64,000 nt of DNA from Pseudomonas fulva (lineage in GTDB: Bacteria; Pseudomonadota; Gammaproteobacteria; Pseudomonadales; Pseudomonadaceae), in NCBI RefSeq assembly GCF_023517795.1, contig NZ_CP082928.1:5208001-5272000 (forward strand), read 5' to 3'. The stretch's first letter is position 1, and every line of letters starts with the position of its first letter. Both the position numbers and the translations under genes were made by a program. The notes below the pieces were generated by a model that was given only the letters and a program-made list of their open reading frames with translations, did not search any database and was not told the origin of the DNA. Shown here in pieces: positions 42,891-52,173 of the stretch.

Positions 42891-43670
42891 TTAGAACGCA
42901 GGCACCACGGCGCCCGAGTATTTCTTCTCGATAAAGGCCTTCACGTCCGGGCTGGTCAGGGCGTCGGCGAGCTTCTTGATGGCATCGCTGTCCTTGTTGT
43001 CCGGGCGGGCTACCAGGTAGTTCACGTACGGCGAATCCTTGTTCTCCAGCACCAGTGCGTCCTTGTTCGGGTTGAGCTTGGCTTCCAGCGCGTAGTTGGT
43101 GTTGATCAGTGCCAGGTCGACCTGATCCAGCACGCGCGGCAGCATGGCCGCTTCGAGCTGCTTGAACGTGAAGTTGTGCGGGTTGCTGGCCAGGTCCTTC
43201 GGCGTGGCCTGGATGTTGGCCGGGTCCTTGAGGGTCAGCAGGCCGGCGTGTTGCAGCAGCTGCAAGGCACGGCCGCTGTTGCTGGCTTCGTTGGGGATGG
43301 CGATGGTGGCGCCGTCCGGCAGCTCCTCGAGGCTCTTGTACTTGCGCGAGTAGCCGCCGAAGGGTTCGACGTGCACGCCCTTGACGATCACCAGGTGGGT
43401 GCCGCGGCTTTCGTTGAAGCTGTCCAGGTAGGGCTTGGTCTGGAAGTAGTTGGCATCGAGTTGCTTCTGCTCGACCTGCAGGTTGGGCTGCACGTAGTCG
43501 GTGAACACCTTGATCTCGAGGTCGACGCCCTGCTCCGCCAGTTTCGGCTTGATCAGCTCGAGGATTTCGGCGTGGGGAACCGGCGTGGCCGCCACGGTGA
43601 GTTTTTCGGCGGCGAAAGCCTGGCTAGCCAGAACGGAGGCCAATGCAGCCAACAGAAGCGTTTTTTTCAT
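42891..43670 (-). CDS. MetQ/NlpA-family substrate-binding protein
   Basis: A 259-residue binding protein of the MetQ (D/L-methionine) family. Signal peptide LLLAALASVLASQAFAAE lacks a lipobox Cys, so it should be a soluble periplasmic protein. LTVAATPVPHAEILELIKPK, DANYFQTKPYLDSFNESRG and IAIPNEASNSGRALQLLQHAG are family signatures. No metN/metI genes adjoin, so it must use a transporter encoded elsewhere. It is divergent from the dcyD-tcyJLN operon, which suits a sulfur amino acid ligand. Confidence 0.9.
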   Translation of the reverse strand: MKKTLLLAALASVLASQAFAAEKLTVAATPVPHAEILELIKPKLAEQGVDLEIKVFTDYVQPNLQVEQKQLDANYFQTKPYLDSFNESRGTHLVIVKGVHVEPFGGYSRKYKSLEELPDGATIAIPNEASNSGRALQLLQHAGLLTLKDPANIQATPKDLASNPHNFTFKQLEAAMLPRVLDQVDLALINTNYALEAKLNPNKDALVLENKDSPYVNYLVARPDNKDSDAIKKLADALTSPDVKAFIEKKYSGAVVPAF

Positions 43671-43890
43671 GTTTATTCTCGGTAGGTGCCGTTGGATCGA
43701 CAGCGGCATGGGGTGATTTGGCCGGACCGGATAGGGGCGGCGCGCTGACAATACGGCTCACAGTTATACGTGGAAAATACTTTTAATTCATTCTCATATT
43801 TCTTATCAGAATAAGGAGAAGCCGGCGCACTTGTTGTGTTTCGGGCGGTCACTTCTAAAGTGAAAGCACCTCTATTGCGGATTGATGAAC
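43671..43890. promoter_or_regulatory. Divergent promoter region, MetQ-like gene / dcyD
   Basis: The central part (43760-43820) is AT-rich and contains CTTAT-CAGA-ATAAG as a short inverted repeat near 43803-43816. Sulfur-starvation control by CysB is likely from the genes on both sides, but is inference. Confidence 0.35.
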
Positions 43891-44889
43891 ATGATCAGCG
43901 AAGCCCTGAGCCGTTTCGAGCGCCTGGAACTGGTTCCCCATGCCACCCCGCTGCAACACCTGCTGCGCCTGTCGCACCATATGGGGCGCGAAATCTACGT
44001 CAAACGCGATGACCTGACCTTGTTCGCCCTCGGCGGCAACAAGGCACGCAAGCTGGAATACCTGGGTTCCGACGCACTGGCTCAGCAGGCCGATACGCTG
44101 ATTACCGCCGGAGCCATCCAGTCCAATCACGTGCGCCAGACCGCCGCGCTGGCCGCCAAGCTGGGCCTGGCCTGCGTCGCCCTGCTGGAGAACCCCATCG
44201 ACACCCAGGAGCAGAACTACCTGCACAACGGCAATCGCCTGCTGCTGGATCTGTTCGGCACGCGCGTGGAGCATGTCGACAACCTCGAAGAGCCGGATTT
44301 GCTGCTGATGGCCAAGGCCGACCGCCTGCGCGCCACCGGCAAGAGTCCCTACGTGATCCCGATCGGCGGCTCCAACGCCCTCGGCACCCTGGGCTACGTT
44401 AAGGCGGGCCTGGAGTTCGCCGAACAGGTCGCCGCCAAGGGCCTCGACAGCGGCACCCTGGTGCTGGCCTCGGGGAGCGGTGCGACCCATGCCGGCCTGG
44501 CCCTGGCCCTGGCCCATGTGCTGCCCGAATGGCGGGTACTCGGCGTTACCGTATCGCGCCCCGCCGACCTGCAGCGCCCCAAGGTACAGGGCCTGGTACA
44601 GCGCACCGCGGAACTCTTGGGCGTCAACGTACCGCAAGCGCTGGCCATCGAACTGTGGGACGAGTACTTCGGCCCGCGCTACGGCGAGCCGAACACCGGC
44701 ACGCTGGACGCCATTCGCCTGCTGGCGAGCAGCCAGGGCCTGCTGCTCGATCCGGTATACACCGGCAAGGCCTTCGCGGGGCTGCTCGACGGCATCCACA
44801 AGGGCGCGTTCGAAGAAGGCAAGCCGATCGTCTTCCTGCACACCGGCGGCGCGCCTGCGCTATTTGCATACCAGTCCTTGACTCTCTGA
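43891..44889 (+). CDS. dcyD: D-cysteine desulfhydrase
   Basis: A 332-residue PLP enzyme of the ACC deaminase/D-cysteine desulfhydrase family. The PLP lysine is in [17 protein letters not shown] (Lys51), with [15 protein letters not shown] and [14 protein letters not shown] as cofactor-binding loops, and the C-terminal [14 protein letters not shown]. It breaks D-cysteine into pyruvate, ammonia and sulfide. Three start codons are possible (43882 TTG, 43885 ATG, 43891 ATG); the last has the best spacing to GGA. It leads the cystine uptake genes. Confidence 0.92.
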   Translation: MISEALSRFERLELVPHATPLQHLLRLSHHMGREIYVKRDDLTLFALGGNKARKLEYLGSDALAQQADTLITAGAIQSNHVRQTAALAAKLGLACVALLENPIDTQEQNYLHNGNRLLLDLFGTRVEHVDNLEEPDLLLMAKADRLRATGKSPYVIPIGGSNALGTLGYVKAGLEFAEQVAAKGLDSGTLVLASGSGATHAGLALALAHVLPEWRVLGVTVSRPADLQRPKVQGLVQRTAELLGVNVPQALAIELWDEYFGPRYGEPNTGTLDAIRLLASSQGLLLDPVYTGKAFAGLLDGIHKGAFEEGKPIVFLHTGGAPALFAYQSLTL

Positions 44890-44991
44890 ACGGCATATAC
44901 AAATAATTTTTTATTATTTTCTCGACTACCCTGCCCACCTTAGAGTGCCGCGTCCCAAGCACCTCATAACAACACCCATCGAGGCTCGATC

Positions 44992-45789
44992 ATGATAATT
45001 GCCACACTGCGTCGACATATCCTTATTGGCAGCCTCGGCTTGGCGCTGTTCGCCGGCGCCGGCAGCCAGGTTTACGCGGCCGATGACCTGCAGAAGATCA
45101 AGGACACCGGCAGCATCAAGGTAGGCCTGGAAGGCACCTACCCACCGTTCAACTTCCAGGACGAAAGCGGCAAGCTCGCCGGCTTCGAAGTGGACCTGGC
45201 AAACGCCCTGGCCAAGGAACTGGGCGTGACCGCCAGCTTCCAGCCAACCAAGTGGGACGGCATTCTCGCCTCCCTCGAATCGGGCCGTATCGACGTGGTG
45301 ATCAACCAGGTCACCATCTCCGAGGAGCGCAAGAAGAAATACGACTTCTCCACGCCCTACACCGTTTCCGGCATCCAGGCCCTGACCCGCAAGCGCGAAG
45401 CGGACAGTGTGAAGAGCGCCGCGGATCTGGCCGGCAAGAAGGTCGGCGTGGGCCTGGGCACCAACTATGAGCAGTGGCTGAAGGAAAACGTGCCGCAGGC
45501 CGACATCCGTACCTACGACGATGATCCGACCAAGTTCCAGGACCTCAACGTCGGCCGTATCGACGTGGTGCTGGTCGACCGCCTGGCCGCGTTCGAGATG
45601 GTCGCCAAGACCGGTGAGCGCATGGCCGTTGCCGGCGACGCCTTCTCCCGCCAGGAGTCGGGGATCGCCCTGCGCAAAGGCAACCCGGAGCTGCTCGCGG
45701 CGCTCAACAAGGCCCTCGACAAACTGCGCAGCGACGGCACCCTGAAACAGCTCTCCGAGAAATGGTTCAAGGCTGACGTCACGCAATGA
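44992..45789 (+). CDS. tcyJ: Cystine ABC transporter binding protein
   Basis: A 265-residue polar-amino-acid binding protein with signal peptide GLALFAGAGSQVYAAD. GLEGTYPPFNFQDESGKLAGF, VVINQVTISEERKKKYDFST and LGTNYEQWLKENVPQADI are TcyJ/FliY features. It should bind cystine and perhaps D-cysteine derivatives. It follows dcyD after a 102-base AT-rich gap and overlaps the permease gene by 4 bases. Confidence 0.92.
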   Translation: MIIATLRRHILIGSLGLALFAGAGSQVYAADDLQKIKDTGSIKVGLEGTYPPFNFQDESGKLAGFEVDLANALAKELGVTASFQPTKWDGILASLESGRIDVVINQVTISEERKKKYDFSTPYTVSGIQALTRKREADSVKSAADLAGKKVGVGLGTNYEQWLKENVPQADIRTYDDDPTKFQDLNVGRIDVVLVDRLAAFEMVAKTGERMAVAGDAFSRQESGIALRKGNPELLAALNKALDKLRSDGTLKQLSEKWFKADVTQ

Positions 45790-46454
45790 TGCCGGACACC
45801 TTCCAGCTGGTGCTGGACTCCCTGCCCTTCCTCCTCAAGGGGGCAATCTGGACCATCGTTCTGAGCCTCGGCGGCATGTTCTTCGGCATGCTGCTGGGCT
45901 TCGGCCTTGCCCTGGTCAGGCTCTATGCCATCGCCCCGCTGGGCTGGTTGGCCAGGGTCTACATCTCGTTCTTCCGCGGCACGCCGCTGCTGGTGCAGCT
46001 TTTCGTCATCTACTTCGGCCTGCCTGAACTGGGGCTGCAACTGGAGCCACTGACCGCGGCGCTTATCGGCTTTTCCCTGAACATGGCGGCCTACGTCGCC
46101 GAGATCATGCGCGCGGCCATCGCCTCCATCGACCGTGGTCAATGGGAAGCCGCCGCCAGCATCGGCATGAGCAAGAGCCAGACGATGCTGCGTGCCATTC
46201 TCCCGCAGGCGATGCGCACGGCATTACCACCGCTGGGCAACAGCTTCATCTCGCTGGTCAAGGACACCGCCCTGGCGGCTACCATTCAGGTGCCGGAGCT
46301 GTTCCGCCAGGCCCAGCTGATCACCGCCCGCACCTACGAGGTGTTCGCCATGTACCTGGCGGCCACGGTGATCTACTGGATTCTCTCCAGCCTGCTGGCC
46401 CACCTGCAGAACCGCCTGGAAGCACGCGTCAACCGCCACGAGGCGGACAACTGA
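45786..46454 (+). CDS. tcyL: Cystine ABC transporter permease
   Basis: A 222-residue HisM/GlnP-type permease with five membrane helices, the family signature YISFFRGTPLLVQLFVIYFG and the EAA loop EAAASIGMSKSQTMLRAILP. The ATG overlaps the tcyJ stop and its own stop overlaps the ATPase start, so the three genes are translationally coupled. Confidence 0.93.
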   Translation: MMPDTFQLVLDSLPFLLKGAIWTIVLSLGGMFFGMLLGFGLALVRLYAIAPLGWLARVYISFFRGTPLLVQLFVIYFGLPELGLQLEPLTAALIGFSLNMAAYVAEIMRAAIASIDRGQWEAAASIGMSKSQTMLRAILPQAMRTALPPLGNSFISLVKDTALAATIQVPELFRQAQLITARTYEVFAMYLAATVIYWILSSLLAHLQNRLEARVNRHEADN

Positions 46455-47227
46455 TGGCCTCAAGCATGATCACCGTTCGCAACCTGAGCAAATCCTTCAA
46501 GGGCCAGGCCGTACTCGCGGGTATCGACCTGGATATCGCCCCCGGCGAGGTCGTCGCCATCATCGGCCCCAGCGGCTCGGGCAAGACCACCCTGCTGCGC
46601 TGCCTCAACCTTCTGGAAACCCCGGACGGCGGTAGCATCCGCGTCGGCGACATCGAGATCGACGCCGGCAAACCGATCGGCCAGCAACAGGGGCTGATCC
46701 GCAAGCTGCGCCAACACGTGGGCTTCGTGTTCCAGAACTTCAACCTGTTTCCCCATCGCAGTGCCCTGGAAAACGTCATCGAAGGCCCGCTGGTGGTCAG
46801 GAAACAACCCCGTGACAAGGCCGTCGAACTGGGCCGGCAGTTACTGGCCAAGGTCGGCCTGGCCGGCAAGGAAGACGCCTACCCGAAGCGCCTTTCCGGC
46901 GGCCAGCAGCAGCGCGTCGCCATCGCCCGGGCACTGGCCATGGAACCGGACGTGATCCTGTTCGACGAGCCGACCTCGGCCCTCGACCCGGAACTGGTGG
47001 GTGAAGTGCTGGCGACCATCCGCGCCCTGGCCGAGGAAAAGCGCACCCTGGTGATCGTCACCCACGAGATGAGTTTCGCCCGTGACGTGGCCAACCGGGC
47101 GATATTCATCGACGGCGGCGTCATCGTCGAACAGGGCGACGCCCGCGAGCTGTTCAGTGCGCCCAAACAGGCACGCACCCAGCAGTTTCTCAGCAAATTC
47201 CTCGGCAGCGAGCCCGCACGCCCCTAG
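46454..47227 (+). CDS. tcyN: Cystine ABC transporter ATPase
   Basis: A 257-residue amino-acid transport ATPase: Walker A IGPSGSGKTT, Q-loop VFQNFNLFPHRSALEN, signature LSGGQQQRVAIARALA, Walker B VILFDEPTSALD and switch His in IVTHEMSFARDVAN. The ATG shares a base with the tcyL stop (TGATG). A longer upstream frame is only the permease gene read out of frame. Confidence 0.94.
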   Translation: MASSMITVRNLSKSFKGQAVLAGIDLDIAPGEVVAIIGPSGSGKTTLLRCLNLLETPDGGSIRVGDIEIDAGKPIGQQQGLIRKLRQHVGFVFQNFNLFPHRSALENVIEGPLVVRKQPRDKAVELGRQLLAKVGLAGKEDAYPKRLSGGQQQRVAIARALAMEPDVILFDEPTSALDPELVGEVLATIRALAEEKRTLVIVTHEMSFARDVANRAIFIDGGVIVEQGDARELFSAPKQARTQQFLSKFLGSEPARP

Positions 47228-47235
47228 CCCTTGAA

Positions 47236-47258
47236 ACCCGCCAGCCGTGCTGGCGGGT
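47236..47258. terminator. Terminator between convergent tcyN and the channel gene
   Basis: A perfect 9-bp stem ACCCGCCAG / CTGGCGGGT with a 5-base loop sits in the 33-base gap between the two convergent stop codons, so it probably serves both. Confidence 0.75.
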
Positions 47259-47260
47259 AT

Positions 47261-47884
47261 CTATTCGCGGTCCAGCAAGTGGAACCGGGGCAGCGAAACA
47301 CGCCAGCGAATGGCGGCCAGGCGGATGCCCAGCACCACCAGCATGGCCACCCCGGTATCCAGCCAGTGCGGGGTTGCCAGCATGCGCAGCAGCACGAAGG
47401 TCACCGCGCCGGCCAGGCAGGCGGTAGCGTAGATCTCCTTCTTGAAGATCAACGGGATCTCGTTGCAGATCACGTCGCGCATCACGCCACCGGCAACGCC
47501 GGTCATGATGCCCATGATCACCGCCGTGCTGGAGGGCATGGCGTACTGCAGGGCGACCTCGGTGCCGATCACGGTGAACACCGACAGCCCGAAGGCGTCG
47601 GCGATCAGCAGGCCCTTTTCGTGGATCGGCCGGGTCATGCGCACCCAGATCACCGTACCCAGCGCCGACAGGGTGGCCACCAGGATATAGGTGTCGTTGC
47701 GGATCCAGCTGACCGGGTGGTTGTCCAGAATCACGTCACGCAGGGTGCCGCCACCCAGGGCGGTGATGATCGCGATCACCAGCACCCCGAACAGGTCCAT
47801 GGACTTGCGTCCGGCCATCAGCGCGCCGGTAATGGCGAATACCGCCACGCCGAACAGGTCCGCCAGGTAGAACAGCTGGTTCAT
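47261..47884 (-). CDS. UPF0126/TRIC-type membrane protein (YicG-like)
   Basis: A 207-residue seven-helix membrane protein made of two similar halves: LFGVAVFAITGALMAGRKSM with GGGTLRDVILDNHPVSWI, and AFGLSVFTVIGTEVALQYAM with GGVMRDVICNEIPLIF. The repeated GG-x-RD-x2 motif is the hallmark of the family, whose bacterial members resemble trimeric cation channels. Some relatives have been linked to glycine or amino acid uptake. The ATG at 47884 was preferred to a TTG at 47890. Confidence 0.9.
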   Translation of the reverse strand: MNQLFYLADLFGVAVFAITGALMAGRKSMDLFGVLVIAIITALGGGTLRDVILDNHPVSWIRNDTYILVATLSALGTVIWVRMTRPIHEKGLLIADAFGLSVFTVIGTEVALQYAMPSSTAVIMGIMTGVAGGVMRDVICNEIPLIFKKEIYATACLAGAVTFVLLRMLATPHWLDTGVAMLVVLGIRLAAIRWRVSLPRFHLLDRE

Positions 47885-47891
47885 CGACAAG

Positions 47892-49247
47892 TCAGTTCAC
47901 CGGCGTACGCAGGGTCACGAACTCCTCGGCGGCGCTTGGGTGAACGCCGATGGTCTCGTCGAACACCTGCTTGGTCGCCCCGGCCTTGAGCGCGATCGCC
48001 AGCCCCTGGACGATTTCGCCGGCATCGGGGCCGACCATGTGACAGCCCAGCACCCGGTCGGTCCTGGCATCGACCACCAGCTTCATCAGCGTGCGCTCTT
48101 CGCTCTCGGTCAGGGTCAGTTTCATCGGCCGGAATCGGCTCTCGAAGATCTTCACCTCATGCCCGGCGTCGCGGGCCTGCTCTTCGCTGAGCCCCACGGT
48201 GCCGATGTTCGGCAGGCTGAACACCGCCGTGGGGATCATCCGGTAATCGACCTTGCGGTACTCGTCCGGCTTGAACAGGCGGCGTGCCACCGCCATGCCT
48301 TCGGCCAGTGCCACGGGGGTCAGCTGCACGCGACCGATCACGTCACCGATGGCCAGGATCGAGGGTGCGTTGGTCTGGTACTCGTCGTCGACCTCGATGT
48401 AGCCCTTGTCGTCCAGGCTGACCGAGGTGTTTTCCAGGCCCAGGTTGTCGAGCATCGGGCGGCGACCGGTGGCGTAGAAGATGCAATCGGCTTCCAGCGT
48501 ACGGCCATCCTTGAGCGTGGCCTTGAGGCTGCCGTCGGCCTGTTTGTCGATGCGCGCGATGTCGGTGTTGAACTGTACGTCCAGGCCGCGCTTGCCGAGC
48601 TCCTCATGCAGGTGGGTGCGCAGGGAATTGTCGAAACCACGCAGGAACAGATCGCCGCGGTACAGCAGCGAGGTCTGCGCGCCCAGGCCGTTGAAGATCG
48701 AGGCGAACTCCACGGCGATATAACCACCGCCCACCACCAGCACGCGCCTGGGCAGTTCTTCCAGGAAGAACGCCTGGTTGGAGTTGATCGCGTGCTCATG
48801 GCCCGGAATCTCGGGAATGTGGGGCCAGCCGCCGGTGGCGATCAGAATGCGCTCGGCGCTGTAGGTCTTGCCGTCGACCTCCACCCGGTGCTCGTCGAGC
48901 AGGCGCGCATGGCCCTCGACCAGGGTGACGCCACTGCCCACCAGCAGCTTGCGGTAGATGCCGTTGAGGCGCTCGATCTCGCGGTTCTTGTTGGCGATCA
49001 GCGTCGGCCAGCTGAAACTGGCCTGGCCGGGCGTCCAGCCGAACCCTTCGGCATGCTCGAACTCGTCGGCGAACTGGGCGCCGTAGACCAGCAGCTTTTT
49101 CGGCACGCAGCCGACGTTGACGCAGGTGCCACCCAGATAGCGGCTTTCCGCCACGGCCACCCGGGCACCATAGCCCGCCGCGAAGCGCGCCGCGCGCACG
49201 CCGCCGGAGCCGGCACCGATTACAAACAGATCGAAATCGTAGGTCAT
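47892..49247 (-). CDS. gor: Glutathione reductase
   Basis: A 451-residue pyridine nucleotide-disulfide oxidoreductase. FAD site [19 protein letters not shown], redox-active pair [16 protein letters not shown](P) site [20 protein letters not shown], and the catalytic C-terminal [16 protein letters not shown]. It reduces glutathione disulfide with NADPH. The genes around it (VOC protein and galU) repeat an order known from P. aeruginosa (gor and galU close together), supporting the assignment over other family members. Confidence 0.95.
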   Translation of the reverse strand: MTYDFDLFVIGAGSGGVRAARFAAGYGARVAVAESRYLGGTCVNVGCVPKKLLVYGAQFADEFEHAEGFGWTPGQASFSWPTLIANKNREIERLNGIYRKLLVGSGVTLVEGHARLLDEHRVEVDGKTYSAERILIATGGWPHIPEIPGHEHAINSNQAFFLEELPRRVLVVGGGYIAVEFASIFNGLGAQTSLLYRGDLFLRGFDNSLRTHLHEELGKRGLDVQFNTDIARIDKQADGSLKATLKDGRTLEADCIFYATGRRPMLDNLGLENTSVSLDDKGYIEVDDEYQTNAPSILAIGDVIGRVQLTPVALAEGMAVARRLFKPDEYRKVDYRMIPTAVFSLPNIGTVGLSEEQARDAGHEVKIFESRFRPMKLTLTESEERTLMKLVVDARTDRVLGCHMVGPDAGEIVQGLAIALKAGATKQVFDETIGVHPSAAEEFVTLRTPVN

Positions 49248-49365
49248 AACAGCCTCCTGAACAGACGCAGAGCATACCGTAAACGCAGCGCCCTGCCCGC
49301 CTGGCGCATGGGGCAAACTTGTCATCGGCACCTGGGGTCTAGAGCCGTAACGGAGGAACACTGCC

Positions 49366-49788
49366 ATGCGCCCGATTCTCACCCATCTCGCCCTGCACGT
49401 ACCGGACCTGCAGGCCTGTATCGACTTCTACGCAGACTTCTGCGGCATGCGGGTCATCCACCGTCGCCCTGGCAAGGGTTCGCAGATCGTGTGGATGGCC
49501 GAGCCGGGGCGGGAGAGCGACTTCATCTTCGTGGTCATGCCCGGCGGTGAGCCGCGCCAGTTGGCGGCCAACGATTACAGCCACTTCGGTTTCGCCCTGC
49601 AGAGCCGCGCCGAGGTGGACGCGGTGGCCGCCAAGGCCGAGGCTGCCGGATGCCTGCTCTGGGCGCAGCGCGACGAGCCCTATCCGGTAGGCTATTACTG
49701 CGGCGTTCGCGACCCGGCCGGTCACCAGATCGAGTTCAGCTACGGCCAACCCCTCGGCCCCGGCGCGACGCCGATCAACGCCAGCTGA
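49366..49788 (+). CDS. VOC/glyoxalase-family protein
   Basis: A 140-residue protein of the vicinal oxygen chelate fold. It has the paired beta-alpha-beta halves ([20 protein letters not shown] and [20 protein letters not shown]), a metal-binding His in the first strand, and the typical end [18 protein letters not shown] with the Glu ligand. The substrate is unknown. It lies between gor and galU as in other pseudomonads. Confidence 0.85.
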   Translation: MRPILTHLALHVPDLQACIDFYADFCGMRVIHRRPGKGSQIVWMAEPGRESDFIFVVMPGGEPRQLAANDYSHFGFALQSRAEVDAVAAKAEAAGCLLWAQRDEPYPVGYYCGVRDPAGHQIEFSYGQPLGPGATPINAS

Positions 49789-49830
49789 GCGACCGCGGCT
49801 TGCTGTGCGCGTGCAGGACACGGCGGGCAT

Positions 49831-49856
49831 AAAAAAACCGCCCGAGGGCGGTTTTT
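49831..49856. terminator. Bidirectional terminator between VOC gene and galU
   Basis: The stem AACCGCC / GGCGGTT is flanked by A-runs on the left and T-runs on the right, so it can stop transcription in both directions between two convergent genes. Confidence 0.85.
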
Positions 49857-49878
49857 CCGAAACTGCGACTGGCGCGCT

Positions 49879-50715
49879 TCAGCCTTTGCCGGTCTTGTAC
49901 AGGTTCTCGAAGCAGAAGTTGGTCGCCTCGATGTAGCCCTCGGCACCACCGCAGTCGAAACGCTGGCCCTTGAACTTGTACGCCAGCACGCAACCGTCCT
50001 GGGCCTGCTTCATCAGCGCATCGGTGATCTGGATCTCGCCGCCCTTGCCCGGCTCGGTTTTCTCGATCAGCTCGAAGATGTCCGGGGTCAGGATGTAGCG
50101 ACCGATGATCGCCAGGTTGGACGGTGCATCTTCGGCCTTGGGCTTCTCGACCATGCTGTTCACGCGGAAGATGTCGTCGCGGATCATCTCGCCGGCGATC
50201 ACGCCGTACTTGTGGATCTCGTCCATCGGCACTTCCTGAACCGCCACGATCGAGCAGCGGAACTGGTTGTACAGCTTGACCATCTGGGTCAGCACGCTGT
50301 CGCCGTCCAGGTTCAGGCACAGGTCATCGGCCAGCACCACGGCGAACGGCTCGTCGCCGATCAGCGGACGACCGCTGAGGATGGCGTGGCCCAGGCCCTT
50401 CATTTCCACCTGGCGGGTGTAGGAGAAGGTGCAGTTGTCGATCAGGCGACGAATGCCGACCAGGTACTTTTCCTTGTCGGTATTGCGGATCTGCTCTTCC
50501 AGCTCGTAACTGATGTCGAAGTGGTCTTCCAGCGAACGCTTGCCGCGCCCGGTCACCATGGCGATTTCGGTAAGGCCGGCAGACAGCGCTTCCTCCACAC
50601 CGTACTGGATCAACGGCTTGTTCACGATTGGCAGCATTTCCTTGGGCATGGCCTTGGTTGCCGGGAGAAAACGAGTGCCGTAGCCAGCGGCAGGAAACAA
50701 GCATTTCTTGATCAT
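49879..50715 (-). CDS. galU: UTP-glucose-1-phosphate uridylyltransferase (gor-linked copy)
   Basis: A 278-residue GalU with the same motifs as the copy at 24324-25160 (FPAAGYGTRFLPATKAMPKE, VVLADDLCL). Because gor, VOC and galU occur together in Pseudomonas, this is probably the original gene. UDP-glucose made here serves lipopolysaccharide, exopolysaccharide and trehalose synthesis. The ATG follows GGGACTTCC. Confidence 0.96.
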   Translation of the reverse strand: MIKKCLFPAAGYGTRFLPATKAMPKEMLPIVNKPLIQYGVEEALSAGLTEIAMVTGRGKRSLEDHFDISYELEEQIRNTDKEKYLVGIRRLIDNCTFSYTRQVEMKGLGHAILSGRPLIGDEPFAVVLADDLCLNLDGDSVLTQMVKLYNQFRCSIVAVQEVPMDEIHKYGVIAGEMIRDDIFRVNSMVEKPKAEDAPSNLAIIGRYILTPDIFELIEKTEPGKGGEIQITDALMKQAQDGCVLAYKFKGQRFDCGGAEGYIEATNFCFENLYKTGKG

Positions 50716-50862
50716 GGAAGTCCCTGAATGAGAGAGGGTTATCGACGCCGCAGCAGTCTAGCAGGACGTGCAAGGCTTACAACGGGAGCAATGCAAACAG
50801 CTCAAACGTTTGCGGCAGCGGGCAGTCACAACAGGTGAAACCCACCGCAACGCGAGGTTCGC

Positions 50863-51114
50863 ATGTCCATCGACAATGACCTGAAGAAAGAAGTTCTCAC
50901 TCGTCTGCTGCACGCTCATCCCGCCGGCCTGGGCAAAGAGGTGCTGGACAATTTCCGCGGCGAGCACGCGGTCGTGGACGTGCTCAGGCACCTGCAGAAA
51001 AACGGCCTGATCCACGACGGCAACCTTTCCGAATCGGACGGTGAGCTGTCCATCCACTACCCCATCAAGCTCAGCTCATCGGGTGTCGAGACGGCCAAGC
51101 AGCTCGACGCCTGA
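50863..51114 (+). CDS. Small conserved hypothetical, possible winged-helix fold
   Basis: An 83-residue acidic-basic mixed protein (MSIDNDLKKEVLTRLLHAHP, then VVDVLRHLQKNGLIHDGNLS and IKLSSSGVETAKQLDA). The helix-turn-helix-then-hairpin spacing resembles small winged-helix proteins, and LTRLLHAHP with LQKNGLI are typical of that fold. No function is known to me. The ATG is preceded by GCGAGG. Confidence 0.65.
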   Translation: MSIDNDLKKEVLTRLLHAHPAGLGKEVLDNFRGEHAVVDVLRHLQKNGLIHDGNLSESDGELSIHYPIKLSSSGVETAKQLDA

Positions 51115-51135
51115 CCCACCCTTGCGCTGCGCAGC

Positions 51136-51170
51136 CTGCGCCGTTCTCCCGCTGAAGGAAAACGGCGCAG
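51136..51170. terminator. Inverted repeat after the small hypothetical gene
   Basis: CTGCGCCGTT and AACGGCGCAG form a perfect 10-bp stem with a 15-base loop, 22 bases past the stop at 51114. There is no T-run, so it may be a weak or factor-dependent terminator. Confidence 0.45.
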
Positions 51171-51342
51171 TCGTCTCTGCGGCCCGGCCGTTCGCGGCCC
51201 ATCCACTCCCCGCAAATGCTGTACACTCCCGCGCCGCGCGCTGCCGGGACAGCCGCCGCAGAGCGCTTGCCTGCCCCTGCGAACGCCTTCGGGCGGCCAA
51301 CGCTGCGTAGCCACTATTCAACATTTGCCGGAACACCTCGTG

Positions 51343-52128
51343 ATGAAACACTGCGCAACCTCCCTGTTGCTGGCGGGTAGCCTGCTGGCGCCTGCCCAGG
51401 CCATGGCCGCCCTGCTCTGGCAGGACAACAGCCTGACCTACCTCAACGGCATCGACTTCAAGATCGATCCGCCTCGCCAGCAGACGCTGACCTTCGAGCA
51501 CGCCAGCGGCTGGAGCTTCGGTGACCTGTTCCTGTTTGTCGACGGCATCAAGTACAACACCGAGGCCACCAACGGCGCCGGTGACGGCCACACCTTCTAT
51601 GGTGAAATCAGCCCACGGCTGTCGTTCGGCAAGATCAGCGGCGCCGATCTGTCGTTCGGTCCGGTCAAGGACGTGCTGCTGGCGGCCACCTACGAATTCG
51701 GCGAGGACGACGTCGACGCCTACCTGCTGGGCCCGGCGGTGGATCTGGCGATTCCCGGCTTCGACTACTTCCAGCTAAACACCTACCTGCGCCGCCCGGA
51801 CGGCAAGCGCGACGGCCGCCACGTCTGGCAGATCACCCCGGTATGGAGCTACACCATCCCGGTTGGCCGGTCCGACCTAGTGATCGATGGTTTCATCGAC
51901 TGGGTGGTGGACAACGACGACAGTTATCACGCCAACCTGCACATCAATCCGCAGATCAAATACGACCTGGCCAAGGCCATGGGTTGGGGGCAGAAATTCT
52001 ACGTGGGCGTCGAGTACGACTACTGGAAGCACAAGTACGGCATCGACAACGACAGCCCGTTGGGTGACGAGGTGCTCGGTGGTACCAACCAGAGCGCCAT
52101 CAGCCTGCTGGTCAAGGCGCATTTCTGA
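51343..52128 (+). CDS. Tsx-like outer-membrane protein (OmpK/nucleoside channel family)
   Basis: A 261-residue beta-barrel protein with signal peptide LLLAGSLLAPAQAMAA. The mature start LLWQDNSLTYLNGIDFKI, the segments LTFEHASGWSFGDLFLFVDG, TYLRRPDGKRDGRHVWQITP and LLVKAHF (C-terminal Phe) match the Tsx/OmpK family. These proteins let nucleosides cross the outer membrane. The ATG at 51343 is preferred; an upstream in-frame start at 51325 adds six residues. Confidence 0.88.
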   Translation: MKHCATSLLLAGSLLAPAQAMAALLWQDNSLTYLNGIDFKIDPPRQQTLTFEHASGWSFGDLFLFVDGIKYNTEATNGAGDGHTFYGEISPRLSFGKISGADLSFGPVKDVLLAATYEFGEDDVDAYLLGPAVDLAIPGFDYFQLNTYLRRPDGKRDGRHVWQITPVWSYTIPVGRSDLVIDGFIDWVVDNDDSYHANLHINPQIKYDLAKAMGWGQKFYVGVEYDYWKHKYGIDNDSPLGDEVLGGTNQSAISLLVKAHF

Positions 52129-52173
52129 TTCACCGGGCTGGCCATCGCCATGGCGGCGGCCAGCTGCCGCCGG

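Noticed and set aside
46142..47227. Apparent N-terminal extension of the TcyN ATPase
   Set aside because: The extra 104 codons are tcyL out of frame; the coupled ATG at 46454 gives the family length.
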